Position numbers and translations under genes: made by a program. A stretch of DNA of 36,626 nt. Source: a virus. The notes under the pieces are model-generated. The model ran no database searches and was not told the origin of the DNA. It saw nothing but the letters and a program-made list of their open reading frames with translations. Positions 16,116-23,408 of the stretch are shown piece after piece; the stretch's first letter is position 1, and each line of letters begins with the position of its first letter. The stretch is from positions 1 to 36,626 of the IMG/VR virus record IMGVR_UViG_3300042691_004590; one strand, given 5' to 3'.

Positions 16116-16460
16116 TTATTGCTTCTTTCTTCTGCGTTTAGGTGGTTCAAACACCTCAACTTTTGGTTCTTCTACAGGTACTACTTCAGGTTCAGGTTCT
16201 TGCTTTGCTACTTCCTGATACCATGTAGTAGGCACATTAGCTGAATACCAATTGTACAAGTGCATAACTAGTTCAGTCCTGCAACTGCTGCACCAATGAG
16301 AAAAATTGTGCTTTTCATTTACATAAGTAGTGTACAGATAAATCAAATCTGCATACACATCTTTTGAGTAATTTCTAATAAATTGATGCTTCTTGTACGA
16401 TTCATACAAGTCCAAATGTTTATCAAACAACTCTTTGTCTTTTTGATTCATAACTCCCAT
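16116..16460 (-). CDS. Hypothetical protein with CxxC and Pro/Glu-rich tail, 114 aa
   Basis: A helical N-terminal part (LYESYKKHQFIRNYSKDVY) leads to FSHWCSSCRTELVMHLYNWY, where one CxxC pair could bind metal or form a disulfide. The C-terminal ~40 residues are Pro/Glu/Val-rich and end in PKRRRKKQ, a flexible basic tail. No family recognised. It overlaps the end of the upstream membrane-protein gene by 13 bases. Role in the early block unknown. Confidence 0.65.
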   Translation of the reverse strand: MGVMNQKDKELFDKHLDLYESYKKHQFIRNYSKDVYADLIYLYTTYVNEKHNFSHWCSSCRTELVMHLYNWYSANVPTTWYQEVAKQEPEPEVVPVEEPKVEVFEPPKRRRKKQ

Positions 16461-16714
16461 TTATTTGTTATAAAATCCTCTGCGTACAAGTACACAAAGG
16501 GTGCTACACTACTTATAAATATAGCATCTAGCCAATTTGTTTTAAACATTAAATAAATTAAGCAAGTCCAAAACGACAAACAAAAGCCACAACTAAAGGG
16601 TTTGTCCATATTTAAACCTGTCACCTTCCAAAAATAATGCGGCACTTTCAATATGTAATGCCATATCATCACTAGTCCTACTGAACCTAGTACACCAACG
16701 ATTGCTTGATACAT
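16448..16714 (-). CDS. Integral membrane protein with CGFC motif (DUF1360-like), 88 aa
   Basis: Three hydrophobic stretches (about 3-22, 46-57, 62-77). Between the first and second is SCGFCLSFWTCL (C42, C45), a CxxC-x-x-FW motif like that of DUF1360 small membrane proteins. No catalytic motif. The start at 16714 lies 28 bases inside the sigma-like gene, so the two are coupled. Inner-membrane location is expected. A role in superinfection exclusion or host membrane modification is possible but unsupported. Confidence 0.6.
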   Translation of the reverse strand: MYQAIVGVLGSVGLVMIWHYILKVPHYFWKVTGLNMDKPFSCGFCLSFWTCLIYLMFKTNWLDAIFISSVAPFVYLYAEDFITNKWEL

Positions 16715-17172
16715 TTTCTTATGTTTTTAATTGTCATAAAAATAGAAGTATGCGGTATGCCTAGATATGCAGAAACCTTGCGTACACTACCTAGTTCAAT
16801 ATACAACTTCAATATTTCCTTATCATACCAATACAACTTTTGCATATTTGCCAATATACCATCTACAATGTGCTGATTATCAGTAACTTCCTCCTCCTCT
16901 GCTACAAACTTCATTACATCTTCTACAGGTATTATTGACTTATACATTCTACCAAACTTACCGAATTTAGTATTTGTTTGATTGCAACATATCCTCACAA
17001 TCCAAAACTTATACACCTGCTTTCCTTTACCTACTAACTCAGTTAGCTTATCTTGGTCATATTCCAACACTATAAGGGCAACCTCTTGCCTCAAGTCCTC
17101 CCATAAGTCCTTGCCTATATTTTTGAATGCTAGTTCAAATTCTGTGTCATATAGCCATTCAATCGCTTTCAA
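16687..17172 (-). CDS. Sigma-factor-like/HTH transcription regulator, 161 aa
   Basis: The architecture resembles small sigma-70-like phage proteins. An N-terminal helical part has DLRQEVALIVLEYDQDKL and VYKFWIVRICCNQ, similar in style to sigma region 2. The C-terminal HTH, VRKVSAYLGIPHTSIFMTIK (~129-148), resembles sigma region 4. A middle acidic linker (KFVAEEEEVTDN) separates them. Possible role: directing host RNA polymerase to phage promoters. It overlaps VRR-NUC by 14 bases, downstream of the 17.5-kb promoter. It could instead be a simple HTH DNA-binding protein. Confidence 0.6.
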   Translation of the reverse strand: MKAIEWLYDTEFELAFKNIGKDLWEDLRQEVALIVLEYDQDKLTELVGKGKQVYKFWIVRICCNQTNTKFGKFGRMYKSIIPVEDVMKFVAEEEEVTDNQHIVDGILANMQKLYWYDKEILKLYIELGSVRKVSAYLGIPHTSIFMTIKNIRKCIKQSLVY

Positions 17173-17539
17173 GGTACTCTACAATTTTATTTATAGCATC
17201 TTCATAACCAATTGCAAATTGTGCCTGAAAGCCTCTTATTTGCAACAACACCAACATTGCAGCTTGTTCCTTATGGTGAGCATTTGCCAATAATGTGCCA
17301 TCCTTTTTGAATACCTTGTTATTTTCAGTTTTCAACTCCAAAAATAAACCTGAATATTCTCCTCTTGGTTCTGCTATAAACAAATCGGGATATCCTGAAT
17401 GAGATTGCAACACTTTTTGCCTCTTTGCCATACCTATACTCATAGGCATACCTGCAGCAAAGTCAGTACGGAATATGACTTCAGGGTATTTTACCCTTAT
17501 AAAATTGCATACTTTAGTGTGCAGGTCTTTTTCTAACAT
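17159..17539 (-). CDS. VRR-NUC domain nuclease, 126 aa
   Basis: PD-(D/E)XK fold nuclease of the VRR-NUC family. Catalytic motifs: SGYPDLFIAE with D52, then LFLELK with E68 and K70, followed by KEQAAMLVLLQIRGFQAQFAI, the conserved Q-containing helix and strand. Stand-alone phage versions are thought to process branched DNA (Holliday junctions or flaps) during replication and packaging. The ATG at 17539 lies only 3 bases after the -7 box of a strong promoter match, so the transcript may be leaderless. The next in-frame ATG (M31) would remove conserved residues. Confidence 0.85.
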   Translation of the reverse strand: MLEKDLHTKVCNFIRVKYPEVIFRTDFAAGMPMSIGMAKRQKVLQSHSGYPDLFIAEPRGEYSGLFLELKTENNKVFKKDGTLLANAHHKEQAAMLVLLQIRGFQAQFAIGYEDAINKIVEYLESD

Positions 17540-17542
17540 ACG

Positions 17543-17593
17543 GAAAATTACTACTTTATTTCATACAAACAAAATATTTTTCAAATTATTTTT
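17543..17593 (-). promoter_or_regulatory. Promoter P-17.5 with conserved upstream AT element
   Basis: -33 TTTTG at 17570-17574, 19-nt spacer, -7 box TAATTTTC at 17543-17550. The 24 bases at 17570-17593 match the same-position element of the 23.2-kb promoter at 23 of 24 positions. Drives VRR-NUC and the genes beyond. The upstream element overlaps the dnaB stop codon. Confidence 0.65.
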
Positions 17594-18950
17594 AAAAATC
17601 ATATTCTTTAAACTTCATAGTTTCTCCGACAAATTTAAACGGCAATGTCTTTAGTGAACCATGCCTGTTCTTGCCTACTTTGACCACACATACACCATCT
17701 GTACCATAGGTTTGCCCTTTAATCTCAATCTCTCTAATACCATAGGTTTCGGGTCGCATTAGGAATATCACACTATCTGCATCTTGTTCTATACCACCTG
17801 ACTCACGCAAATCTGATAGCTGAGGCATCTTGTCTGCCCTACTTTCTACTGCTCTACTAAGCTGACTAAGTGCCAAAACAGGTATATTCAACTCCTTTGC
17901 AATTATCTTACAACCTCTACTAATTTCTGCAATCTCGGTTTCCCTATTGCCTCGCTTGTCTATACCACTCATCAATTGCAGATAGTCCACACACAAAAAC
18001 TGAATATTGTACTTGCGTTTCATTATTGTAGCCTTGCTCCGCAAATCTCTGATATTTACACTAGGGGTATCATCAATAAACAATGGCATTTTTTCCAATC
18101 TACCTTGACTATTACTTAGTCTGACCTGCTCTGCCTCGTTCATATCATTATGCCTTAGCTTAGTGTGACTAATGTCTGCATCTAAACTTAGCAACCTATT
18201 GACTAGCTGTTCACCACTCATCTCCAAGCTAAATATGCCAACAGGTATGTTTTGCCTTAGCACATTTAGTATTGTATTGAGCATAAAAGCTGTCTTACCT
18301 TGTGCAGGTCTAGCTGCTAAAATTACCAAATCAGGTGCTGCCCAACCACTAATCAAAGCATTAAGACTTGCATAACCTGTATTGATACCGATATGCCCAT
18401 CTTTACTAGTTTTATCACGCATTACTGCTAGATTAAACAAGTAGTGCATCATACTTTTCTCAGTATTTCGGAATACATTTTCTTGTGCCTTGAGAATCAA
18501 CGAACTAGCATTATTCAATACTGCATCTGCTTCACCACCATCATAGCTGTCTGTCATCAATGCTTGACCAATAACAATGCCTTGTCTTTGCAAATACCTA
18601 CTTTGTAGTATCTTAATCCAATCATCCATGTGTGCCGAACTGACTACATTATTGGTTAGCTTGACAACATCATATACACCTCCTACAATGTCCATTAAAT
18701 TATTCTCATTCAAATAATTAACTACCGTAAGCAAATCAATAGCAGAACCTCTGTCATACAAAGCCTGTACAGCCTTGAATACTGCGTTATGTTTGGGTAC
18801 ATAGAAAAAATCAATACTAAGACTATTCAAAGCCTTATACAATGCTGTTGGTTCAAGCAATAAAACACCTAATACTGACTCCTCTACTTCTTTAGAATGT
18901 GGGGGAACTTTGGTCAATATAACCTCCTCCCATGACTTGTTTTTCTTCAT
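17592..18950 (-). CDS. dnaB: Replicative DNA helicase, DnaB family, 452 aa
   Basis: Full-length DnaB-type hexameric helicase, near the usual ~450-470 aa. The N-terminal domain (HSKEVEESVLGVLLLEPTAL) is the protein-protein/DnaG-binding part. The RecA-like motor has Walker A ARPAQGKTA at 213-221, SLEMS at ~241-245, Walker B VDYLQLM at ~321-327, SQLSR at 362-366 and the arginine-finger region DLRESGGIEQDAD at ~380-392. It unwinds DNA at the phage fork; no primase was found in the window. It starts 4 bases inside the 141-aa HTH gene (ATGA), a likely helicase-loader/initiator partner. Confidence 0.97.
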   Translation of the reverse strand: MKKNKSWEEVILTKVPPHSKEVEESVLGVLLLEPTALYKALNSLSIDFFYVPKHNAVFKAVQALYDRGSAIDLLTVVNYLNENNLMDIVGGVYDVVKLTNNVVSSAHMDDWIKILQSRYLQRQGIVIGQALMTDSYDGGEADAVLNNASSLILKAQENVFRNTEKSMMHYLFNLAVMRDKTSKDGHIGINTGYASLNALISGWAAPDLVILAARPAQGKTAFMLNTILNVLRQNIPVGIFSLEMSGEQLVNRLLSLDADISHTKLRHNDMNEAEQVRLSNSQGRLEKMPLFIDDTPSVNIRDLRSKATIMKRKYNIQFLCVDYLQLMSGIDKRGNRETEIAEISRGCKIIAKELNIPVLALSQLSRAVESRADKMPQLSDLRESGGIEQDADSVIFLMRPETYGIREIEIKGQTYGTDGVCVVKVGKNRHGSLKTLPFKFVGETMKFKEYDF

Positions 18951-19372
18951 ATTACTATCTTTTTAAGTGTGTCATCCCTATTATCTTTGTTTTTATATAC
19001 TTTGTTATTACTTTCCGTATTTTTCGGGGGAGGGGTATCCCGATTTTTCCGTATAGGCATCCTGAAAATTAGGGGGAGTGCCTTGATTCTTAGCTGCCTC
19101 CTTTCTATCTGCTGAGTCTTAGGATTCCGAATAATATCACGAACAATGATGCCTTTGTTCTCCAAAAATGTAACATTATCTGATATAGTTTTAGCCGTAA
19201 GATTCAAACATTCAGCCAAATACGAATTACTTGCATAACAATAGCCTTTAGCATTTGACAAATTGCTAATCAATGCAATCAACAATTTCTGTGTACTACT
19301 AAGGGTTTTATCTAACAAAATTTCAGCAGGGATAACAGCATACCAATTGTGCTGTCCATTTTCATTTGTCAT
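18947..19372 (-). CDS. wHTH replication-associated protein, 141 aa
   Basis: N-terminal winged helix-turn-helix, related to the helix_turn_helix_36 type found in phage replication initiators: TLSSTQKLLIALISNLS, SNSYLAECLNLTAKTISDNV as recognition helix region, and LENKGIIVRDI as wing. The C-terminal ~40 residues are polar and Lys/Asn-rich. Its 4-base overlap with dnaB suggests it binds the origin and/or loads the helicase. It follows a terminator, so it may have its own transcript, although no promoter is obvious in the 42-base gap. Confidence 0.75.
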   Translation of the reverse strand: MTNENGQHNWYAVIPAEILLDKTLSSTQKLLIALISNLSNAKGYCYASNSYLAECLNLTAKTISDNVTFLENKGIIVRDIIRNPKTQQIERRQLRIKALPLIFRMPIRKNRDTPPPKNTESNNKVYKNKDNRDDTLKKIVI

Positions 19373-19383
19373 ATATCTAGGTT

Positions 19384-19410
19384 AAAAAAGGAGAGCATCA
19401 CACTCTCCTT
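19384..19410 (-). terminator. Rho-independent terminator
   Basis: An 8-bp perfect stem (19388-19395 with 19403-19410) with a 7-base loop is followed on the minus strand by a run of T (19384-19389, partly shared with the stem). It lies between the 77-aa and 141-aa HTH genes and would separate the recombination block from the helicase block. Confidence 0.75.
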
Positions 19411-19414
19411 ATTG

Positions 19415-19648
19415 TCAGTCAATCAATTCAACTACTCTCTTGCGTTTGGAATAGCTGAGTTTTACATAATCAGCCTCCTCCAACTTAGATAGCCAATTTG
19501 AAATACTGACACTAGTTACATTAAATCTAACTGCTAACTGCTCATTGGTTTCTTCAATCTTGCGTTTTTCTGCAATGTAGGCATACAACATTTTAGCTGA
19601 ACTAGGGATGCCTGTGTCATAAAAAATCTTCTTCTCTGTCGTAATCAT
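19415..19648 (-). CDS. Small winged-helix DNA-binding protein, 77 aa
   Basis: Almost all of the protein is one wHTH: SSAKMLYAYIAEKRK, then ETNEQLAVRFNVTSVSISNW as the HTH (~33-52), LSKLEEADYVKLSYSKRK as the wing. Probably a phage transcription regulator or replication accessory protein. It ends just before a strong terminator and starts 1 base after the 84-aa gene, so it closes an early operon. Its target site is not evident. Confidence 0.72.
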   Translation of the reverse strand: MITTEKKIFYDTGIPSSAKMLYAYIAEKRKIEETNEQLAVRFNVTSVSISNWLSKLEEADYVKLSYSKRKRVVELID

Positions 19649-19649
19649 A

Positions 19650-19904
19650 CTACTTGTTTATTTGGTTATAAATCTTGGCTGCTTCTCTCCTGTTAAGTAT
19701 GGTAAACCTGCCATAAGTCATCTGCCTACCAAACTTATTCTTGTGCTTTACATCATTGCATAGTATATTGACACCCTTTGCCCTTAGCTGACTAATCTTA
19801 GCTGTAGGGTTCAATACTCCATTCATTATAATGTCTAAACTAGTCATGTCTTGCGATAGCAATAAGTGCAATACTTCTGCTATCTGTGTTTTTGGTTTTG
19901 TCAT
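19650..19904 (-). CDS. Small wHTH-like protein, 84 aa
   Basis: Helical N-terminus (KTQIAEVLHLLLSQDMTSLD) followed by a recognition-helix-like segment NPTAKISQLRAKGVNILCND and a basic wing (KHKNKFGRQMTYGRFTI). This layout resembles the short HTH proteins seen in phage and ICE replication loci. Its ATG overlaps the stop of a 37-aa membrane peptide in an ATGA arrangement. DNA binding inferred, role unknown. Confidence 0.7.
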   Translation of the reverse strand: MTKPKTQIAEVLHLLLSQDMTSLDIIMNGVLNPTAKISQLRAKGVNILCNDVKHKNKFGRQMTYGRFTILNRREAAKIYNQINK

Positions 19905-20014
19905 TTTTTTATCAATTTATGGATGAAGAAAAATACTTCTATCGTAGTGTACACAATTACAAATACAGGTACACAAACAAATACAAAGTACATACAATCA
20001 AATACTTTTTTCAT
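19901..20014 (-). CDS. Small single-pass membrane peptide, 37 aa
   Basis: ATG at 20014, TGA at 19901-19903. Begins MKKVFDCMYFVFVCVPVFVI and continues hydrophobic to ~residue 31, ending HKLIKK. The stop overlaps the 84-aa gene's start in ATGA, and its 5' end overlaps the DnaA-like gene by 17 bases, exactly filling an otherwise non-coding gap. Composition is that of one transmembrane helix with positive flanks. Function unknown. Confidence 0.55.
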   Translation of the reverse strand: MKKVFDCMYFVFVCVPVFVIVYTTIEVFFFIHKLIKK

Positions 20015-20402
20015 TTGCTTTACGTTTAATCTTGTGAATACAATGAATTATTGTACTATGGTCTTTTTTCAAATACCTACCAATTTCTGAATAGCCATAA
20101 CCTTCTACAAAAGCATCCATACAAAATCTGTTTCTCAACGATACTACTTCTGTTGCTCTAGACTTCATTGACACTTCCTTATAAGTTACATTATTCTTAA
20201 TCAACCAATCTTCTGCCCATCTGCGAATACTTGCATTAACTCGCTTCTTTTGTATGTACACTATTTTTTTGTTTTCAACTACCTTAACTACCTCACGCAC
20301 TTCTACAAAATCTTCAAGCAATACTTGTATTCGCTTCAAAGCATGGTCGCTACAATTGGTGTACAATTTTATGTACATTAAAACATCACTTATTTTGCCC
20401 AT
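19998..20402 (-). CDS. DnaA domain IV-like DNA-binding protein, 134 aa
   Basis: The C-terminal third, GYGYSEIGRYLKKDHSTIIH followed by CIHKIKRK (residues ~101-128), resembles the DnaA-box-binding domain IV of the bacterial replication initiator DnaA, including the DHST/S signature helix. The AAA+ ATPase of DnaA is absent. The N-terminal part is helical and basic. It lies between the YqaJ exonuclease and small wHTH genes, ahead of dnaB. It may bind DnaA boxes in the phage or host origin, either to recruit the helicase or to compete with host DnaA; both are inference. Confidence 0.75.
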   Translation of the reverse strand: MGKISDVLMYIKLYTNCSDHALKRIQVLLEDFVEVREVVKVVENKKIVYIQKKRVNASIRRWAEDWLIKNNVTYKEVSMKSRATEVVSLRNRFCMDAFVEGYGYSEIGRYLKKDHSTIIHCIHKIKRKANEKSI

Positions 20403-21034
20403 CTTGACAATAGATAATCATTCATCTCGTTCATAAATTTAGCTGAAGCATCAAGCCTTTCAACTAACAATTGCATATCCTCAAGGTTTGCAGGTATTCT
20501 AAAAACAAACATCTTGTATTGCTCAGGCATATCCTTGCAGTATGAAACAAAGTCACAAAACACCTTGTCTGAAACTAGCATATCTGACTGACATTGCCAA
20601 TAATACTCACGATATTTCTTCTTAAAATATTCTACACTTTCAACTAGTCCATAGCTTAAATGGTTTACATAATTCCATGGACACTTGACCTGAATGATGC
20701 CATCATCATTAACAAAGCCATCAGGTGTACCACCATACAAGCCTGAAATCATCTCAATAAATCCTGCTTCTTTAACTACATTGCCTGTTTTAGCAGCATA
20801 GTAAGCTAAGGCTTCACCTTCTAATTCCAAACCATGTGTGGTTGCATCACTCTTGTAATCCCTTTGCACTCCTGATAGTTTTTCAGCCAATTTAGCCAAA
20901 AGATACTCCTTTGTAGTGGCAGATAGTTCTCCTTCTTTTTTGGTCTTAGGTTCAACTATAAGATTCCATATAGTACTGCTAGTTATCTTGCCCAACCTAG
21001 CATTGAACCATTCTTGACTATACTGCTCTATCAT
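20390..21034 (-). CDS. YqaJ-type (lambda exonuclease-like) recombination nuclease, 214 aa
   Basis: 5'-3' double-strand DNA exonuclease of the PD-(D/E)XK YqaJ family. SQEWFNARLGKITSSTI at the N-terminus and HGLELEGEAL (E70-E74 region) are followed by GLYGGTPDGF with D105 and then IIQVKCPW with K117. It lacks the usual catalytic Glu: position 115 is Gln (CAG) where the ExK motif is normal. Paired with the ERF annealing protein, whose gene overlaps it by 17 bases, it would form a two-component (exonuclease plus annealase) recombination system. Activity with Gln at this position is uncertain. Confidence 0.87.
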   Translation of the reverse strand: MIEQYSQEWFNARLGKITSSTIWNLIVEPKTKKEGELSATTKEYLLAKLAEKLSGVQRDYKSDATTHGLELEGEALAYYAAKTGNVVKEAGFIEMISGLYGGTPDGFVNDDGIIQVKCPWNYVNHLSYGLVESVEYFKKKYREYYWQCQSDMLVSDKVFCDFVSYCKDMPEQYKMFVFRIPANLEDMQLLVERLDASAKFMNEMNDYLLSRWAK

Positions 21035-21581
21035 CTGCTAAATTTTGAATGAGTACAACATCTTTTTCTCTCAACTTGTAATGCTGTGCTGCCTTAGCAA
21101 AAACATCTACTTCACCTCCATTAAACCTTGCAACTAACTTCATCATAGTTACATCATTCATTTGAGGTATCTCGCTTGGCATAGGCACTTCCATTACCTT
21201 AGCCTTTGGCTTTACAGGTTCACCTGCTGCATCTGTGTCTTTGTCTGTTACAAGTCCCAACATACTTGACAAAGCATATCTGCGATAGTATGTAACACCT
21301 GAACCAAAAGCCTGATAGTCATTCATATTGCCTAACTGAACTTGCGGAATAGGAGTACTAGACCTAAGACACTCCTCGCTAGGAATGTGATACAGGTAGG
21401 TTTCAATACAACCATTCATCAAAGGCTGAGAAACAACTAAACCATGCTTGTGCAACAATGGGTTAATCACACTATAAATCTTGGGCAAATCAGCATAAGT
21501 GTACTTATGCCCTTGAGTGTCCTTGTGAATTATTGGACACTCCAATTGAAATGCGGACAATGCCGCCATCAAATTTTTCAT
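21018..21581 (-). CDS. erf: ERF-family single-strand annealing protein, 187 aa
   Basis: ERF-type recombinase like P22 Erf. YTYADLPKIYSVINPLLHKH (~27-46) and the hallmark GSGVTYYRRYALSSMLGLVT (~93-112) with TDKDTDAA are present in the family's order. It promotes annealing of complementary single strands exposed by the exonuclease, needed for concatemer formation or circularisation. The start overlaps the 115-aa gene by 4 bases and the end overlaps the exonuclease by 17 bases. The short C-terminal part (~130-187) is variable. Confidence 0.9.
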   Translation of the reverse strand: MKNLMAALSAFQLECPIIHKDTQGHKYTYADLPKIYSVINPLLHKHGLVVSQPLMNGCIETYLYHIPSEECLRSSTPIPQVQLGNMNDYQAFGSGVTYYRRYALSSMLGLVTDKDTDAAGEPVKPKAKVMEVPMPSEIPQMNDVTMMKLVARFNGGEVDVFAKAAQHYKLREKDVVLIQNLADDRAV

Positions 21582-21925
21582 TTAACATTAATTTGGTTTG
21601 TAAACTTGGTAAGCAATACCTTCAAAACTTTGGCAATTGTGTCTTGACTTATGTAATTCATAATGTAGTCCTGCACACTAACCGAATAAGTTTGGCAGTA
21701 TGTATCACCATCATCATCTTCTACATAATAATCCAATACAATTTTGTCACCTATGTAGTCTTCAATATAGTTGTCCCTTAACAGGTCTAGGAACTCCTTA
21801 TGGTCAAGAAAAATATCAACCTGATATGTAGGAAGCATATTGACTACAAACATTAATTTAGGCTTAGTATCAAGCACTATAATAGTGCCTGATACATTGC
21901 CATCTAAATTGAAATTAGTTTCCAT
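21578..21925 (-). CDS. Hypothetical acidic protein, 115 aa
   Basis: Start chosen at M of METNFNLDGNVSG (21925), which gives an 11-base overlap with the 84-aa gene, rather than a longer frame beginning inside that gene. The protein is beta-rich and acidic, with VLDYYVEDDDGDTYCQTYSV. No motif recognised. Position before erf suggests a role in early replication or recombination. Overlaps erf by 4 bases. Confidence 0.6.
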   Translation of the reverse strand: METNFNLDGNVSGTIIVLDTKPKLMFVVNMLPTYQVDIFLDHKEFLDLLRDNYIEDYIGDKIVLDYYVEDDDGDTYCQTYSVSVQDYIMNYISQDTIAKVLKVLLTKFTNQINVK

Positions 21926-22169
21926 ATACTTCTTCAGTTTTGAGGACTTCTTGAATTGGCAATATTGCCTCCTCATCAACTTCAATCACACCTACTATTT
22001 CTTTGGTCTGAGGGCGATACCTTTCCTTGAGAATATCCCATTTTTTCATGGCATCTTCTACATTGCGACATAATTCAAGGTATCTACCATCTACCTTAAT
22101 CCAATAAGTAACTTCCATTTCTTCTCTAATGGAGTTCCACTTGCTTTCTTTTTCTAATTCAAATTTCAT
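21915..22169 (-). CDS. Hypothetical protein, 84 aa
   Basis: Begins MKFELEKESKWNSIREEMEV and is rich in Glu, Lys and Trp with a compact alpha/beta look (VTYWIKVDGRYLELCRNVED). It ends in a short acidic tail. No known family. It lies 22 bases downstream of the DUF932 gene and is probably co-transcribed from the 23.2-kb promoter. Confidence 0.6.
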   Translation of the reverse strand: MKFELEKESKWNSIREEMEVTYWIKVDGRYLELCRNVEDAMKKWDILKERYRPQTKEIVGVIEVDEEAILPIQEVLKTEEVYGN

Positions 22170-22191
22170 TTTGTTTCAATTTTGGTGGTTA

Positions 22192-23127
22192 TTAATTAAA
22201 CGAACTTACTAAGTCAAAAATTCTGTTATCAATCATACTGCCTGTACCTACATACTTGCTCTCCATTCTTGCATTATCACGATTTGGGACAGGTATCTTG
22301 TGGGTAGTGTAATTGGTTACACCGCTAAACAAACCCCATAAGGTTTCGCCTTTTTGGTTTATCTCAGCAGATATTGAAGCCAACAACTCCTCACTTCTGT
22401 TGATGTTATATGTGCTAAACTTCTCCTGTGCCTCACTTCTTGCCATATTGATATCAACACCTGTAACATCTTTGACAACCTTAACAATGTGATGACCAAC
22501 AACAGGGGTTTCAGACAACCTAATAAACCTGTTAAAAATTGACTTCTCCTGCTCAATTGCAACACCAATCTCACTTAGGTACATATCCACCTTGTCTTGC
22601 AAGTTTGTCGTGTGCCTAGCTGTGTTTGACAATTGTCTTGATACAGCATTAAACACATTCTGACAACAAATTGTCTTGTTTGTACTACCCCATTTTAGTG
22701 AAGTACTACCATCATGCGAATTAAGACCTGTAGTGTAGCCTACAACTCTTGTCTTGTTCTTGCCAATGCCATTAATTTCATTGCCTGACAGCAACTGAAC
22801 AAAGACTTTTGCACCGCCTTTGAAACAACCGCCATGGTGGATTTCATAACCACCTTTGTCTGCAATTCTAATCAATAACTCAGCTAGTTCGCTGTTCTGA
22901 TAAGGACTATAAGTGTCCTTACAAGTTTGAAACACCTGCTTGTTGTCATCTCTAACAACAGCATGGTAGCTAGTTCTTGTGCCATCTTCTAAGTACAATG
23001 GCTGTTTGCTAACTGACCATCTAAGGTCAAACTTGTCTAACAAACTTGCTACTCTTTCGGAGTTAGCAGGGTCTTGCAACTTCAATCCTTGAAATGCTGA
23101 CCCAATTAGTGCTTGGATATTATCCAT
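22192..23127 (-). CDS. DUF932 phage/plasmid-like protein, 311 aa
   Basis: Contains the features of the DUF932 family (TIGR03299-like): YLEDGTRTSYHAVVRDDNKQ, TYSPYQNSELAELLIRI, GYEIHHGGCFKGGAKVFVQL, TTGLNSHDGSTSLK, and TICCQNVF. The family is widespread in phages and plasmids and has no established biochemical activity. It has a near-canonical length of ~310 aa and no membrane or signal sequence. It is the first gene after a strong promoter match and probably strongly expressed early. A role in DNA metabolism is only presumed from neighbours such as erf and YqaJ. Confidence 0.82.
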   Translation of the reverse strand: MDNIQALIGSAFQGLKLQDPANSERVASLLDKFDLRWSVSKQPLYLEDGTRTSYHAVVRDDNKQVFQTCKDTYSPYQNSELAELLIRIADKGGYEIHHGGCFKGGAKVFVQLLSGNEINGIGKNKTRVVGYTTGLNSHDGSTSLKWGSTNKTICCQNVFNAVSRQLSNTARHTTNLQDKVDMYLSEIGVAIEQEKSIFNRFIRLSETPVVGHHIVKVVKDVTGVDINMARSEAQEKFSTYNINRSEELLASISAEINQKGETLWGLFSGVTNYTTHKIPVPNRDNARMESKYVGTGSMIDNRIFDLVSSFN

Positions 23128-23175
23128 AAATTTACGCAGGTTATACAGACTGCTCCTGTTTTTGGTTTGTTCATG

Positions 23176-23226
23176 TGAAAGTACGACATTCTTTTGATAT
23201 TACAAAATATTTTTAAAATTATTTTT
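23176..23226 (-). promoter_or_regulatory. Promoter P-23.2 with conserved upstream AT element
   Basis: -33 TTTTG at 23203-23207, 19-nt spacer, -7 box TACTTTCA at 23176-23183, preceded by CG. The 24 bases at 23203-23226 match the 17.5-kb promoter at 23 of 24 positions. A start near 23171 gives a leader of ~44 nt to the DUF932 gene. The upstream element overlaps the end of the 62-aa gene. Confidence 0.65.
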
Positions 23227-23407
23227 GCAGTTCTGACAATTTTTTATCAATGTACTTGTCAAAAGTATCTACATCAAACCTGTCATTGAAACTGCTAAAA
23301 AAATTGACAAACAAAACATAGGCATAACAATTTGCCCTGTCAATACCTGCGGACATACATTCGCTAACAATGCTATCTGCTGCCCATACATAGTGTTTCT
23401 TGCTCAT
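23219..23407 (-). CDS. Small hypothetical protein, 62 aa
   Basis: Begins MSKKHYVWAADSIVSECMSA and ends in a basic helix (KYIDKKLSELQK). It looks alpha-helical and soluble, without metal motifs. It lies in the early operon downstream of the 24.1-kb promoter. No function can be assigned. Confidence 0.6.
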   Translation of the reverse strand: MSKKHYVWAADSIVSECMSAGIDRANCYAYVLFVNFFSSFNDRFDVDTFDKYIDKKLSELQK

Positions 23408-23408
23408 T

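Noticed and set aside
22359-22574. 71-aa minus-strand frame inside the DUF932 gene
   Set aside because: Out-of-frame shadow of a strong gene, Leu/Arg-rich with no start context.
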